From assembly GCA_030463445.1 (NCBI GenBank), contig JAQGFW010029058.1, positions 1 to 29,890 on the forward strand: a stretch of 29,890 nt of DNA, written 5' to 3'. Positions 1-8,667 of the stretch are shown here, one piece after another; within the stretch, counting starts at the first letter, position 1; each line of letters starts with the position of its first letter. Source of the DNA: Euplotes aediculatus. Taxonomy: Eukaryota; Ciliophora; Spirotrichea; Euplotida; Euplotidae. A program made the position numbers and the translations under genes. Under the pieces are notes generated by a model, which was given only the letters and a program-made list of their open reading frames with translations, was not told the DNA's origin and did no database searches.

Positions 1-675
1 TTGGGCATTTTTGGTAGTTGCTTGTCTGCGAGCAATCCTATCGGTAGTTGTTGTACCAGAAATCTCTTTGAGTTGCCAATCATAAAGTACTTTTTCACCT
101 GATTTCAGGATAATATTCCTCAAAAACATCGGTAGAGCATCACTCGTCAGAAACTTCGGATTCGAGCATTCGCCAAAATAAACCCTAAAACATTTCTTGA
201 AATCAAACGGAATTTGCCCCGAACCAAACAACTCACCATTGCACTCAATCGTCAATTTATTATCTTTTATATTGATTCTAAACTGATTCCATTGTGAGTA
301 AAGCGTTGCCAAGTCTAATCGCCGATTGAGTTTTATGTCTTTATCACCCGAAATAATTCTAAAATTCTTTTTATTTCCTTTTGAATCAGACTGAAAAAGT
401 AGGTCAATGTTTTTATTATCTTCGGTAATCAGCCTAAAAACATACCCAAAATACGAACTTACCTTGGGCTTAAATTTGAGTTCAAAAGCCAGTTCAAGAT
501 TATTATTTGTGCAGATGAGTTCATCACCCAAAATCAACGCTGTGCGTTTGTCTGTAACTACCTCATGCCCCAAAAACTCTAACCCATATTCTTGCCCAAA
601 AACATTTACCATCGGCAAATGAATAAGCAAAAATAAGGCACCTAAAAGTTTTATTTGCCTGTTTCGTTGTAACAT
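1..675 (-). CDS. Secreted LamG-like (concanavalin-fold) protein, 3' part beyond window
   Basis: An open frame of 225 codons starts at an ATG on the minus strand (675-673) and is still open at the left edge, so the C-terminus is missing. The first ~28 residues (MLQRNRQIKLL, then a hydrophobic stretch ending NVFGQ) look like a signal peptide. What follows is a beta-rich stretch with alternating hydrophobic residues, including LELAFELKFKPK, YFGYVFRLI and WNQFRINIKDNKLTIECNG. This resembles the jelly-roll start of Bacteroidota secreted proteins in which a LamG-like domain precedes Kelch or other repeats. The family call is inference; secretion is better supported. The gene is divergent from the hydroxylase at 1015. 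Nothing about ligand or catalysis can be read from this part. Confidence 0.6.
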   Translation of the reverse strand, partial: MLQRNRQIKLLGALFLLIHLPMVNVFGQEYGLEFLGHEVVTDKRTALILGDELICTNNNLELAFELKFKPKVSSYFGYVFRLITEDNKNIDLLFQSDSKGNKKNFRIISGDKDIKLNRRLDLATLYSQWNQFRINIKDNKLTIECNGELFGSGQIPFDFKKCFRVYFGECSNPKFLTSDALPMFLRNIILKSGEKVLYDWQLKEISGTTTTDRIARRQATTKNAQ

Positions 676-1014
676 GAAACTTATAAGTTGATAAAGTATA
701 GAAATGTTTGTAAATTCAGAACTTACTCATTATCAACCACCTAAGCCGATATTGGTTTATTCCTGAGTTTAAAATTATTCAGAATAATTAGTAAATTAAT
801 ATCCTGTTAATTTTTTATTTACAATCCCAAATAAATTCGATACCAAGACGCCCTGATATTCGACTGCAAAGTAAGCAATTGGTTTTCTTTGTTTCAAGGT
901 CTTGAGATAATTGATTTAAACATATTTTTATTCATACCAAAGCTAAAAAAACTAATCTCACACAGCGTAAGGCATTTACACAATCTATTCAAACCTAATC
1001 TATTAAAACAAATT
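676..1014. other. Divergent intergenic region
   Basis: This 339-bp AT-rich stretch separates the divergent LamG-like gene and the hydroxylase gene, so it must carry both promoters. No clear TAnnTTTG -7 element with a matching TTTG -33 element was found for either gene. The hydroxylase frame can be extended upstream to a TTG at 889, but the added 42 codons look non-coding. No RNA gene or strong hairpin is visible. Confidence 0.5.
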
Positions 1015-2010
1015 ATGGAAGTTGTTGAAACTTTACTTAATGAAATCAAAGGGTTTTTCGGTTTCGGAACACTCATCGAAATCATCGAATCTGGTAATTA
1101 CTCCGAACTCCTCACCCAAAAAGGTGCAGGTGCGGTCTTCGGTCCGTTGATTCCCGTTCTGCTCGTTATCGAAATCATCCGAGCTTATTTTTATCGTCGG
1201 CTAAGTTTTGTTCAGTACAAAGTTGCGTTTTTTACATACGTTTTCAATCGCTTTATTTCTCGATTTATTTCCATCGGCTTAGTTGCCTTTTGTATCGCAG
1301 TTTTTGAACCCTACGCAATATTCAAAACTACTTTTACGTGGTATTGGTTTATTTATGGCTACATCATCTGGGAATTTTCGCACTTTATTTACCACTATTT
1401 TGGGCATAAAGTAAGGCTTTTTTGGTGTTTGCACTCGACCCACCACGCCCCCGAATACATGAATCTCTCGGTAACTTACGCACATTTTTTCTTAGAAGCC
1501 CCGTACGCCGATTTTATCCGAACAACCATTTGTATTCTGCTCGGTGTCAATCCTCCGCTTTTGTTTTTGATAATGTTTATTGATGGCACTTGGGGAGCAT
1601 TTATCCACGTAGGCGAAAACTTAATGAAGGACGGACGATTGGGATTTCTCAATAGAATTATTCTTACGCCATCGCACCACCGAGTGCATCATGCCCGAAA
1701 TCCACTTTATATGGATACCAATTTCTGTAATTTATTGAATATCTGGGATAAAGCCTTCGGAACACTGCAAGACGAAAAGAAAGAATTAGCTCCCGAATAT
1801 GGCATCACTCGCCCCATGAAAGAGGCCGATTTCTTAGATGCTTACTTTGGCGAAATCACCGCACTCGTCAAAGATGTTTACGAAGCCCCAACCTTCAAAG
1901 ATAAACTTTTGTATATCATTATGCCTCCAGGATGGCATCATTCGGGCGACCATAAAACGGCAAAAGTCGTAAAAGAAGCATATTTTAAAGCAATTTCTCA
2001 AAATCTGTAG
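1015..2010 (+). CDS. Sterol desaturase / fatty acid hydroxylase family membrane protein
   Basis: The 331-residue product is an integral membrane di-iron oxygenase of the fatty acid hydroxylase superfamily (PF04116-like). The His clusters that bind the two irons are visible: H123, H127 and H131 (HxxxH-type), H140 with H143-H144 (HSTHH), and H221-H222 with H225-H226 (HHRVHH). Hydrophobic helices lie at about 38-57, 84-100 and 109-122, with another pair at about 171-190, as expected for a protein that hydroxylates or desaturates a membrane lipid. The closest known architecture is the alkylglycerol monooxygenase/sterol desaturase type of Bacteroidota; the true substrate cannot be told from sequence. 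I chose the ATG at 1015 because the in-frame extension begins at a TTG and encodes an implausible leader. It lies 9 bp before the fucosidase gene, so the two may be co-transcribed. Confidence 0.85.
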   Translation: MEVVETLLNEIKGFFGFGTLIEIIESGNYSELLTQKGAGAVFGPLIPVLLVIEIIRAYFYRRLSFVQYKVAFFTYVFNRFISRFISIGLVAFCIAVFEPYAIFKTTFTWYWFIYGYIIWEFSHFIYHYFGHKVRLFWCLHSTHHAPEYMNLSVTYAHFFLEAPYADFIRTTICILLGVNPPLLFLIMFIDGTWGAFIHVGENLMKDGRLGFLNRIILTPSHHRVHHARNPLYMDTNFCNLLNIWDKAFGTLQDEKKELAPEYGITRPMKEADFLDAYFGEITALVKDVYEAPTFKDKLLYIIMPPGWHHSGDHKTAKVVKEAYFKAISQNL

Positions 2011-2019
2011 TTTGCCAAC

Positions 2020-3447
2020 ATGAAACATTTCGTCAAAATCGTTTTTCTAATCATTTCGCTTACTTCGAGTGCTGTGGCTCAACACAATTTGCATACGGCT
2101 TCGACACAATACCAATACCCAACCGAACCCGACGTCAGGCAAAAATTAGAGCAATGGCGTGATTTGAAATTCGGAATGATTATCCATTGGGGGCTTTATG
2201 CTGTACCCGGAATAATCGAATCGTGGGAACTTTGCAACGAAGATTGGATAAACCGTGATAGCACCACTCGCTACGATGACTACAAAAAATGGTATTGGGG
2301 ACTAAACAACCAGTTCAATCCGACTCAATTCGACCCCGAATCTTGGGCAAAAGCCGCCCAAGATGCCGGTATGAAATATTTGGTTTTTACGACCAAACAC
2401 CACGATGGTTTCAGTATGTTCGATACCAAATATTCTGATTTCAAAATCAGTAATGGCCCGTTTGGGTCGAATCCGAGAGCCGATGTTGCCAAGTACGTTT
2501 TTGAGGCGTTTCGCAAAGAAGATTTTATGATTGGGGCGTATTTCTCGAAACCCGACTGGCATTCGCAATATTTTTGGTGGGACAGATACGCTACGCCCGA
2601 TAGAAATGTGAATTATGACATCCGTAAATTTCCGTGGAGATGGAATAAATTTAAGGAATTTACGAGCAATCAAATCAACGAACTAACGACAAATTACGGC
2701 AAAATCGACATCCTGTGGCTCGATGGTGGCTGGGTGCGTCCACTCAATACCGTAACCGATGAAGTGCGTTCTTGGGGAGCGAGAATTCCAGAATTCAGTC
2801 AAGAAATTGATATGCCTCAAATTGCCAAAATGACTCGTAAAAACCAACCCGGATTATTGATTGTAGATAGAACCGTGCATGGTCCTTACGAAAATTATCG
2901 CACACCCGAACAGGCGATTCCGAAAACTAAATCAGAGACTCCGTGGGAAAGTTGTATAACGCTCGGTGGAGCATGGGGATACGTTCCGAACGATAATTTT
3001 AAGTCATCGAACAAAGTGATTCATAATCTTATCGAAATCGTAGCAAAAGGAGGAAGTTTGCTTTTGGGAGTCGGACCAACTGCACAAGGAACTCTACTGC
3101 CAGTACAAGTACAACGCCTCAAAGAAATTGGCGATTGGCTTAAAATCAACGGCGAGGCCATTTACGGAACTCGCACTACCCAAGTTTATAACGACAAAGA
3201 CGTTTACTTCACAAAAAACAAAACCAATCATTTTGCATTGGTGAGAATCGCCGAAAACCAAACCCCAACCGCAACCCTTAGCTGGACGGGGAATACACCC
3301 AAAACTGGAAGCAAAGTAATTTTAATCAGTGAAAATCAACCTTTGAAATGGGAGAAAAAAGGCACTAAAATAACTGTTTATTTACCCAAAGAACTCGTAG
3401 AAAAATATAAAAACTATCCTGCTTTGGCTTTGAAGTTTGAGATGTAA
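2020..3447 (+). CDS. Secreted alpha-L-fucosidase, GH29
   Basis: This 475-residue protein starts with a signal peptide (MKHFVKIVFLIISLTSSAVA, cleavage near Q21), so it acts in the periplasm or outside the cell. The GH29 (beta/alpha)8 barrel follows from about residue 40. FGMIIHWGLY (51-60) and TTKHHDGF (124-131) are typical substrate-binding segments. DILWLDGGW (230-238) carries the expected nucleophile, D235. The C-terminal ~90 residues form the small beta-sandwich domain typical of the family. The enzyme would release alpha-linked fucose from glycans such as algal, plant or host polysaccharides. No SusC/SusD pair or fucose catabolic gene is nearby, so this is not an obvious polysaccharide utilisation locus. 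It is probably co-transcribed with the upstream hydroxylase gene, only 9 bp away, though no functional link is apparent. Confidence 0.92.
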   Translation: MKHFVKIVFLIISLTSSAVAQHNLHTASTQYQYPTEPDVRQKLEQWRDLKFGMIIHWGLYAVPGIIESWELCNEDWINRDSTTRYDDYKKWYWGLNNQFNPTQFDPESWAKAAQDAGMKYLVFTTKHHDGFSMFDTKYSDFKISNGPFGSNPRADVAKYVFEAFRKEDFMIGAYFSKPDWHSQYFWWDRYATPDRNVNYDIRKFPWRWNKFKEFTSNQINELTTNYGKIDILWLDGGWVRPLNTVTDEVRSWGARIPEFSQEIDMPQIAKMTRKNQPGLLIVDRTVHGPYENYRTPEQAIPKTKSETPWESCITLGGAWGYVPNDNFKSSNKVIHNLIEIVAKGGSLLLGVGPTAQGTLLPVQVQRLKEIGDWLKINGEAIYGTRTTQVYNDKDVYFTKNKTNHFALVRIAENQTPTATLSWTGNTPKTGSKVILISENQPLKWEKKGTKITVYLPKELVEKYKNYPALALKFEM

Positions 3448-3453
3448 AATAAC

Positions 3454-3510
3454 TGGTCATTCGATAGTCATTCAATCGTAAAAATTCAATAAATGACCAC
3501 CGAATGACTA
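3454..3510. terminator. Long imperfect hairpin between convergent genes
   Basis: A 19-nt arm (3454-3472, TGGTCATTCGATAGTCATT) is the reverse complement of 3492-3510 with three transition mismatches, separated by a 19-nt loop. It lies between the converging fucosidase and madM genes, where a bidirectional terminator is expected. Each arm holds two copies of a (G/A)GTCATT unit, so it may also be a small repeat element that serves as a terminator. Confidence 0.55.
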
Positions 3511-3518
3511 ATAAAAAT

Positions 3519-4280
3519 TTATCCAGCAATCGCCCGTATCAACAAATAAAAGACTGACGGACAAAGCAAGCACCCAAGACCCGTGTAAAAAGTAGCTGTC
3601 AATGCTCCATAAGGAACGAGCTTAGGGTCGGTCGCCGCTAAACCCGCCATCACACCAGCGTTTGTACCGATTATACCACCAAAAACCATTGCTGTGTGTG
3701 GGTTATCAAGCCCAATTCGTTTCGCTACAAGTGGCGTGCCGATTGCTACAATGGTTGCCTTTACTACGCCCGTTGCGATACTCAAAGCGATGATTTCAGA
3801 ACTTGCCCCGATGGCCGCCCCCGTGACGGGACCAACGATATAAGTACATGCTCCCGCACCGATTGTGGTGATACTGACGGCATCGTGATAACCTAAAACA
3901 AAGGCAACTCCCGACCCGATAAAAAATGAGAGAATTATACCTATAATCAAAGAAATCGCTCCAACCAAACCCGATTTTTTCATCAATAAAATACTGGCAC
4001 CAAGAGCCGTAGAAACGATGGCAAAGTCTCGAAACATGGCTCCCCCGAGCGAACCGATACCTGCAAAGAGTTTCACATCGGCAATTCCCTTTTCTCCTCC
4101 CGAAATAACACCCCCAAAATAAGCCATCATCAATCCAAAAACGATGGCTACGGCAGGCGTCGGAACTTTAGAATTGAGCAATCTTTTTGAAATCAAATCG
4201 GCTATAAAAATGACCAATCCGATTACCAAAAAGGCAAAAACGAGTCCGTTTTTTTCGATGAATTTTAGTAGGATTTCCAT
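3519..4280 (-). CDS. madM: Malonate transporter subunit MadM
   Basis: The 253-residue, highly hydrophobic protein matches the MadM subunit of the two-component sodium:malonate symporter described in Malonomonas rubra (PF03818-like). It starts with MEILLKFIEKNGLVFAFLVI and has about eight membrane segments. Gly-rich conserved blocks are visible, such as AGIGSLGGAMFRDFAI, GAGACTYIVGPVTGAAIGA and FGGIIGTNAGVMAGLAATDP. Length is normal for the family (about 250). Its ATG is 1 bp after the stop of madL, as expected for subunits made together. With MadL it would import malonate, which the neighbouring MatB can activate. The order MatB-MadL-MadM strongly supports the assignment. Confidence 0.9.
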   Translation of the reverse strand: MEILLKFIEKNGLVFAFLVIGLVIFIADLISKRLLNSKVPTPAVAIVFGLMMAYFGGVISGGEKGIADVKLFAGIGSLGGAMFRDFAIVSTALGASILLMKKSGLVGAISLIIGIILSFFIGSGVAFVLGYHDAVSITTIGAGACTYIVGPVTGAAIGASSEIIALSIATGVVKATIVAIGTPLVAKRIGLDNPHTAMVFGGIIGTNAGVMAGLAATDPKLVPYGALTATFYTGLGCLLCPSVFYLLIRAIAG

Positions 4281-4281
4281 A

Positions 4282-4647
4282 TCAACTATGTGGATTTTTG
4301 AAGGTTTTAGTTAGGTACGGAATCACAAAAAAGCAAATAGCCACGGGTACAATACCCGCTAAAAATGCCACCAAACCACCCGAAACCGCCATTTTTACGT
4401 TTTGAGTAGCTGCCATTGCCACGATAATCGGGATATACATTTGGTTCCAGAACTGGATACCACTTTTAGTAGTCTCGTTCAGCCAGCCTTTTCGTTCGAG
4501 CCAACTATTGATAAAAATCAACAAAAGCATGGCAAAACCAACACCGCCAACGTTGGTGTCTATACCGATTATTCTGCCGATGTATTCTCCAAAAATCTGC
4601 CCTGTTAAATAGCAAAAAGCCAACAAGGCAACGCCATAAATAGTCAT
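4282..4647 (-). CDS. madL: Malonate transporter subunit MadL
   Basis: The 121-residue membrane protein matches MadL (PF03817-like), the small subunit of the sodium:malonate symporter. It has about four membrane segments: MTIYGVALLAFCYLTGQIFG, a stretch around VGGVGFAMLLLIFINSWL, then IPIIVAMAATQNV and FLAGIVPVAICFFVIPYL. The ATG at 4647-4645 gives the usual length. The gene is separated from madM by a single base and from matB by 76 bp, on the same strand. Functional co-expression with MadM is inferred from this spacing. Confidence 0.88.
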   Translation of the reverse strand: MTIYGVALLAFCYLTGQIFGEYIGRIIGIDTNVGGVGFAMLLLIFINSWLERKGWLNETTKSGIQFWNQMYIPIIVAMAATQNVKMAVSGGLVAFLAGIVPVAICFFVIPYLTKTFKNPHS

Positions 4648-4723
4648 TATAGTTTAAGGTATTAGGGGAATAAAATTTATAATTCGTGCATTAAAAAATC
4701 TGTTTTCTACATCAAATCCGAAA

Positions 4724-6205
4724 TTAATTAAATAATGGTTTTAGGTCATTCTTTGTAACCTTACCCATCGCATTTCGGGGTAATTCATCCACGATTTTAT
4801 AAGTACGAGGCGTTTTATAGGCCGGAATCTTCTCACGCATCCACTTATTAAGAGCCTGTAAATCAATATCCGATTCATTCAAAATCAGTACCGCAGCTAC
4901 CAATTCGCCCCATTCTTCATTCGGTACACCCACCACACTACAATCTTTGATGGCTGGATGGGTTCTCAAAACTTCTTCAATCTCAAGTGCCGAAATTTTG
5001 TATCCGCCCGACTTGATAATATCTATCGAATCTCGTCCTAAAATTCTGAAATAGCCTTTTTCAACAACCGCTACATCGCCTGTTTTAAACCAACTATCAT
5101 CGGTAAACGTCTTAGCGGTTGCTTCGGGCTTGTTCCAATATTCCATAAAAACATTTTTTCCTTTTATCTGAATCTCGCCCGCCGTTCCGCGTCTTACAAC
5201 TTGGTTATTTTCATCAACCAACCTTGCTTTTACACCACTCAATGGTTTGCCGATATAGCCCGCTTTGCGTTCACCATCGTAAGGGTTACTAATTCCCATT
5301 CCAATTTCGGTCATGCCGTAGCGTTCGAGTAGCGTATGGGTACTGATGTGTCTCCACTTCTCCATAACCGATACTGGCAATGCCGCCGAACCCGAAACCA
5401 TCAATCTAAACTTAGACAATGTTTCGGTAATTTGTTTTTGAATTGTTTCGGATTGACTTTCCCAATAAGAAATCAATTTAAAATAAATCGTCGGTACTGC
5501 CATAAAAACATTGGTACTACCTCTACCAAATGCCTCAAAAACGCCCTCAGCCGAGAACGAAGGCAAAAATTCGACCGTAGCCCCCGACCACAAAGCACAA
5601 GAAATAACGTTAATAATACCGTGTACGTGGTGCAGCGGCAAAACACACAGAATGTGGTCATGTGAAGTCCATTTCCATGATTTCACCAAAGTCGAAACCT
5701 GAGCTTCGATGTTTGCGTGAGTAGTTACGACTCCTTTCGGTAGATTAGTCGTACCACTGGTGTATAAAATCATCGCACGGCGAGAAGCCGCAATATTTGG
5801 TAATTTTTTTGGCTTAATTTGGTTATTTTTGCCCAGAATAATCATTCTGATGCCTTTTTCTTTTGCCAACGGAGCAAGTAATTCGGCATATTCGGCACTG
5901 GCAACGATGATTTCTGCTCCCGTATCTTCGATAACGTATTGCAACGAAGGCAACGGATACGTAATGCACAAAGGCACTGCAACTCCGCCCGAACGCCAGA
6001 TTGCCCATTGTACATTGACATACTCAAAACTTGGCGAAACCATAAAAGCGACTCGAGTTTCGTGCAAATCGTTGTTTTTTTCTAATAATATCGAAGCAAA
6101 TTCGGCAGATTTATCTAAAAGATTCTGATAAGTAAAAGACTGATTATCAGCTATGATGGCTCGATTTGATGGATGAATCGAGGCGTTTTTCACTAATTTG
6201 AGCAT
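4724..6205 (-). CDS. matB: Malonyl-CoA synthetase (acyl-CoA synthetase family)
   Basis: The 493-residue enzyme is an ANL-superfamily adenylate-forming ligase. ILYTSGTTNLPKGVV (about 146-160) is the phosphate-binding loop, and RYGMTEIGMG is the adenylate motif typical of the MatB/ACSF3 group. FKTGDVAVVEKGYFRILGR marks the hinge, DIIKSGGYKISALEIEE the A8 region, and K482 in NAMGKVTK is the likely catalytic lysine. The MatB-like motif wording and the adjacent madLM genes make malonate the probable substrate: malonate + ATP + CoA giving malonyl-CoA, AMP and pyrophosphate. The frame extends 11 codons upstream to a TTG, but the ATG at 6205-6203 gives a better start. No malonyl-CoA decarboxylase is visible in the window, so the product may feed fatty acid or polyketide synthesis. 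Confidence 0.85.
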   Translation of the reverse strand: MLKLVKNASIHPSNRAIIADNQSFTYQNLLDKSAEFASILLEKNNDLHETRVAFMVSPSFEYVNVQWAIWRSGGVAVPLCITYPLPSLQYVIEDTGAEIIVASAEYAELLAPLAKEKGIRMIILGKNNQIKPKKLPNIAASRRAMILYTSGTTNLPKGVVTTHANIEAQVSTLVKSWKWTSHDHILCVLPLHHVHGIINVISCALWSGATVEFLPSFSAEGVFEAFGRGSTNVFMAVPTIYFKLISYWESQSETIQKQITETLSKFRLMVSGSAALPVSVMEKWRHISTHTLLERYGMTEIGMGISNPYDGERKAGYIGKPLSGVKARLVDENNQVVRRGTAGEIQIKGKNVFMEYWNKPEATAKTFTDDSWFKTGDVAVVEKGYFRILGRDSIDIIKSGGYKISALEIEEVLRTHPAIKDCSVVGVPNEEWGELVAAVLILNESDIDLQALNKWMREKIPAYKTPRTYKIVDELPRNAMGKVTKNDLKPLFN

Positions 6206-6288
6206 AGGGCTTATTGAATTGTCGAGTATCTCAAACAAAAATACAACCCAATCTAAAAAAAGTATTATTTGAGGAGAATTAAAATATT

Positions 6289-7278
6289 TTAATGAGATGA
6301 AATGCTTTTATTGACACTCATTTTTGATAAATATGTAAAAAGTAAGATGCTGAATAGCATTATCGAAAAACAGATAAGTGATTGTGTGAAGTCTGGTCTT
6401 ATGACGATGATAGCCCCAACAAACTGAATAATCAAAACCAAATATAGGATTTTAGCAACACTTTTTCGATTGATTCGACTTACAATGAATGCCCCCAACG
6501 GTGCAAAAATCAATACAACTGGTACGCAAGTCATCCATAGGTAAAAGGCTTCTTCTTGAAAATCGTTCAGGATTTTTGCGTGCAGAAAGAATCCCAGAAG
6601 AGTCTCGATGGTCATGATAATTACCGAAGATGGCGTAGCAACTTTCTCGCTCACTCGGTAATAAATCGTCATCAAACAAAATGTAAAAATGTTAATACCA
6701 GTACCGAAAATTGAAGAAATAATTCCGCCAAAAAAACCAAAAATCAGTAGCCGAACAATATCCGAACGCATCAGATTCTCAATTTTATCGTAAACTTCAC
6801 GGTTTTCGGAACGATTCTGACGCCACAAAACAATGCCGAATCCGAGCCATAGCGAAACAAAAAATAATTTTGCTAAAGATGGAGAAATCAACGGAACGAT
6901 ATAGTACGAGCCGAAAATTAATCCAAAAAATCCGCTAAACGTTACGTATTTAATGTAGTTCCAATCTAATTTAACGCCCATCCCCAAAATCAACAACGAT
7001 GCGGAGGTCATGCCGATACTCTGTATCGCAAAGCCAAAATTACGGGCAATATCAGGTGAGATTTTGAGAAGTAAAGTAAAAACAGGATACGCCACCGCCG
7101 CTCCGCCTTCGGGAGTAGCACCGCCCACAAAAGCACCAAAAATCATTGTAAGTGGGGCAGCCCAACGGTCTTTGTAAATATAAAAACTATTGGTACTTAT
7201 CATGTAAGTACCCCAAGAAACCAAAACTATTGTTCCGAAAATAAAATAAGTCCAAGGAATCCTTTTATGCTTGCCCAC
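6289..7278 (-). CDS. TSUP (TauE/SafE) family membrane transporter
   Basis: The product of about 329 residues has eight or nine hydrophobic segments and the Gly-rich half-repeats of the TauE/SafE (TSUP) family: FGAFVGGATPEGGAAVAYPV near the N-terminus and FGFFGGIISSIFGTGINIF in the second half. Family members move sulfite, sulfoacetate or other small organic anions. Here the gene lies 83 bp upstream of matB on the same strand, so it probably belongs to the malonate operon and may carry a related anion; that is inference. No ATG start exists upstream: an in-frame TAA lies just before ACT TTG GTG, so translation must begin at TTG 7281 or GTG 7278, or at a downstream ATG that would remove part of the first helix. 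I chose GTG. Confidence 0.75.
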   Translation of the reverse strand: MGKHKRIPWTYFIFGTIVLVSWGTYMISTNSFYIYKDRWAAPLTMIFGAFVGGATPEGGAAVAYPVFTLLLKISPDIARNFGFAIQSIGMTSASLLILGMGVKLDWNYIKYVTFSGFFGLIFGSYYIVPLISPSLAKLFFVSLWLGFGIVLWRQNRSENREVYDKIENLMRSDIVRLLIFGFFGGIISSIFGTGINIFTFCLMTIYYRVSEKVATPSSVIIMTIETLLGFFLHAKILNDFQEEAFYLWMTCVPVVLIFAPLGAFIVSRINRKSVAKILYLVLIIQFVGAIIVIRPDFTQSLICFSIMLFSILLFTYLSKMSVNKSISSH

Positions 7279-7328
7279 CAAAGTCGATTAGAATCAATTA
7301 TTATACGCAAAAGTATTGATTCTTTGAT

Positions 7329-7422
7329 TGAAAACAAAAAAAGCCATCCGACAGAAACTATCAGATGGCTAAGATTCTATTCTATACCAAAACTACTTAT
7401 TTTAATGCGTTTACTGCTTTTG
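7329..7422. repeat. Direct repeat copy 1 (duplicated etfA 3' end plus terminator)
   Basis: These 94 bp are identical to 10735-10829 except for one base in an A-run (7 versus 8 A). Read on the minus strand, the repeat holds the last codons of etfA (KAVNALK, stop) followed by its Rho-independent terminator (stem 7342-7354 with 7358-7370). It lies just left of the restriction-modification genes, while the second copy lies just right of them. The module therefore sits between direct repeats made from the end of etfA. Confidence 0.95.
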
Positions 7423-7498
7423 AGAGTTTGCTAATTAATTAAAAGATGTTGACAGTAGTCCGTTGTATAAAAATCAACATTATAAGACTTTTACAAAT

Positions 7499-7705
7499 AT
7501 GGACATTAAGCAAAAATTCGGTAAAAACCTCAAAAGGCTACGAACAGAAAGAGGTATTTCTCAGGAATCGCTTGCATTAACGGCTGATTTAGACAGGACA
7601 TATATTCCAAGCATTGAAAAAGGCTCACGAAATGTATCAATTACTGTTGTTGAAAAATTAGCTCTTGCACTTAATGCCGACATTTCTGAATTCTTCAAAG
7701 ATTAG
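7499..7705 (+). CDS. XRE-family DNA-binding regulator of the R-M module
   Basis: The 68-residue protein is essentially one helix-turn-helix domain of the Cro/C1 (XRE) type: FGKNLKRLRTERGISQESLA, LDRTYIPSIEKGSRNVSI, then VVEKLALALN. Small proteins of this kind, placed ahead of restriction genes, are controller (C) proteins that time nuclease expression relative to the methylase. Its stop is 3 bp from the nuclease start, so the two are co-transcribed. I chose the ATG at 7499; the longer frame would need a TTG at 7463. A weak GAC-AGTA-GTC dyad (7451-7460) lies upstream and could be an autoregulatory site. The twin palindromes at 8668-8703 are stronger candidate operators. The regulatory role is inferred from size and context. 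Confidence 0.85.
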   Translation: MDIKQKFGKNLKRLRTERGISQESLALTADLDRTYIPSIEKGSRNVSITVVEKLALALNADISEFFKD

Positions 7706-7708
7706 AAA

Positions 7709-8656
7709 ATGGACGTTTTAAAAGATTACATTAAAGCAAAATTTGGTATTGACGAGAAACGATTTTTAGAAGTTTTACAAAAAAGCCCGGGGGCAGAAGG
7801 TTATATTTTGGGCAATCTTGGAGAAGAATTGTTCAAAGAATATGCTGATTCTATTGGCTATGAAGCATTGAGAATAAAAGAAAAGCCGGAAGGTGGAAAC
7901 AATGCCAAAAGTGAAGATGCAAGAGGCGATTTTTATATCAGAAAGAAGGGTTCGACAAAAGACGAATGGCTTGTAGTTGAATGCAAAGGCGTAAAATCGA
8001 ATTCTGAAAAAAGAAGTGGACTCACAAAGCCCTCATCTTGTTTAACAATGCTTACAAAACATTCTATCGAAAGAGTAAAACACGTTGAAAATATTTATAA
8101 ATCAGGTAGTTCTGCATACGAAAAAGCCAAAGAAGAATGGGAAAAGAAAAACAACGGGATTTTTCCAAAATTTAGTTGGAGTAAAACAAATCCAGGTGCA
8201 GGTGTACCTGATTTGACAGGTCTTTGGAGAAATAAAGACGAAATTAAAAAATGGTTAGACTCTTTTAAGGCAAAAGATTTTGACGAAAATGCTTATTGGG
8301 ATTTGAAAGCACCAATAAGACTCTTACAAACCCATATGCCCTCAACACGAATTGACCCTGAAACTAAAATTAAAAGTACTGGGCCCTTAGTTTCTGAATT
8401 TAATATTCTGTGCGTTGATTTATTTTTGAAGACAGGTAAACATGAATTTGTCTTTGTCAATAGTAATGATTTGAATCATCAAGGAAAATCGCCAAATCAT
8501 TTACAACAAAACTATACTATTGATATTTTGACCGCAAAAGATAGTTTTAAAAGGCATAAACTGCTCAAACCTTGGTACGATGACCTTGCATTATGTATTG
8601 AAGAAACCAAACCTATGTTCAGAAAATTAGATAAAAGTCAATTAGATGGTCCTTAG
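7709..8656 (+). CDS. Type II-like restriction endonuclease, PD-(D/E)XK fold
   Basis: A 315-residue protein lies between a controller-like gene and a DNA methylase gene. Residues 71-75 (ARGDF) and 90-94 (VECKG) give a D74...E91-x-K93 pattern, the metal-binding signature of PD-(D/E)XK nucleases, preceded by a helix with GNLGEE (35-40) as often seen at the start of this fold. No helicase or translocase motif is present, so it is not a type I HsdR or type III Res subunit. I expect it to cut DNA that its partner methylase leaves unmodified. I do not recognise a named REBASE family. It follows the regulator by 3 bp and is followed by a 51-bp gap holding two palindromes. Confidence 0.75.
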   Translation: MDVLKDYIKAKFGIDEKRFLEVLQKSPGAEGYILGNLGEELFKEYADSIGYEALRIKEKPEGGNNAKSEDARGDFYIRKKGSTKDEWLVVECKGVKSNSEKRSGLTKPSSCLTMLTKHSIERVKHVENIYKSGSSAYEKAKEEWEKKNNGIFPKFSWSKTNPGAGVPDLTGLWRNKDEIKKWLDSFKAKDFDENAYWDLKAPIRLLQTHMPSTRIDPETKIKSTGPLVSEFNILCVDLFLKTGKHEFVFVNSNDLNHQGKSPNHLQQNYTIDILTAKDSFKRHKLLKPWYDDLALCIEETKPMFRKLDKSQLDGP

Positions 8657-8667
8657 AATTTTCATTT

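Noticed and set aside
889-1014. 42-codon N-terminal extension of the hydroxylase from a TTG
   Set aside because: The start is TTG and the added residues do not fit the family; the ATG at 1015 gives the normal length.
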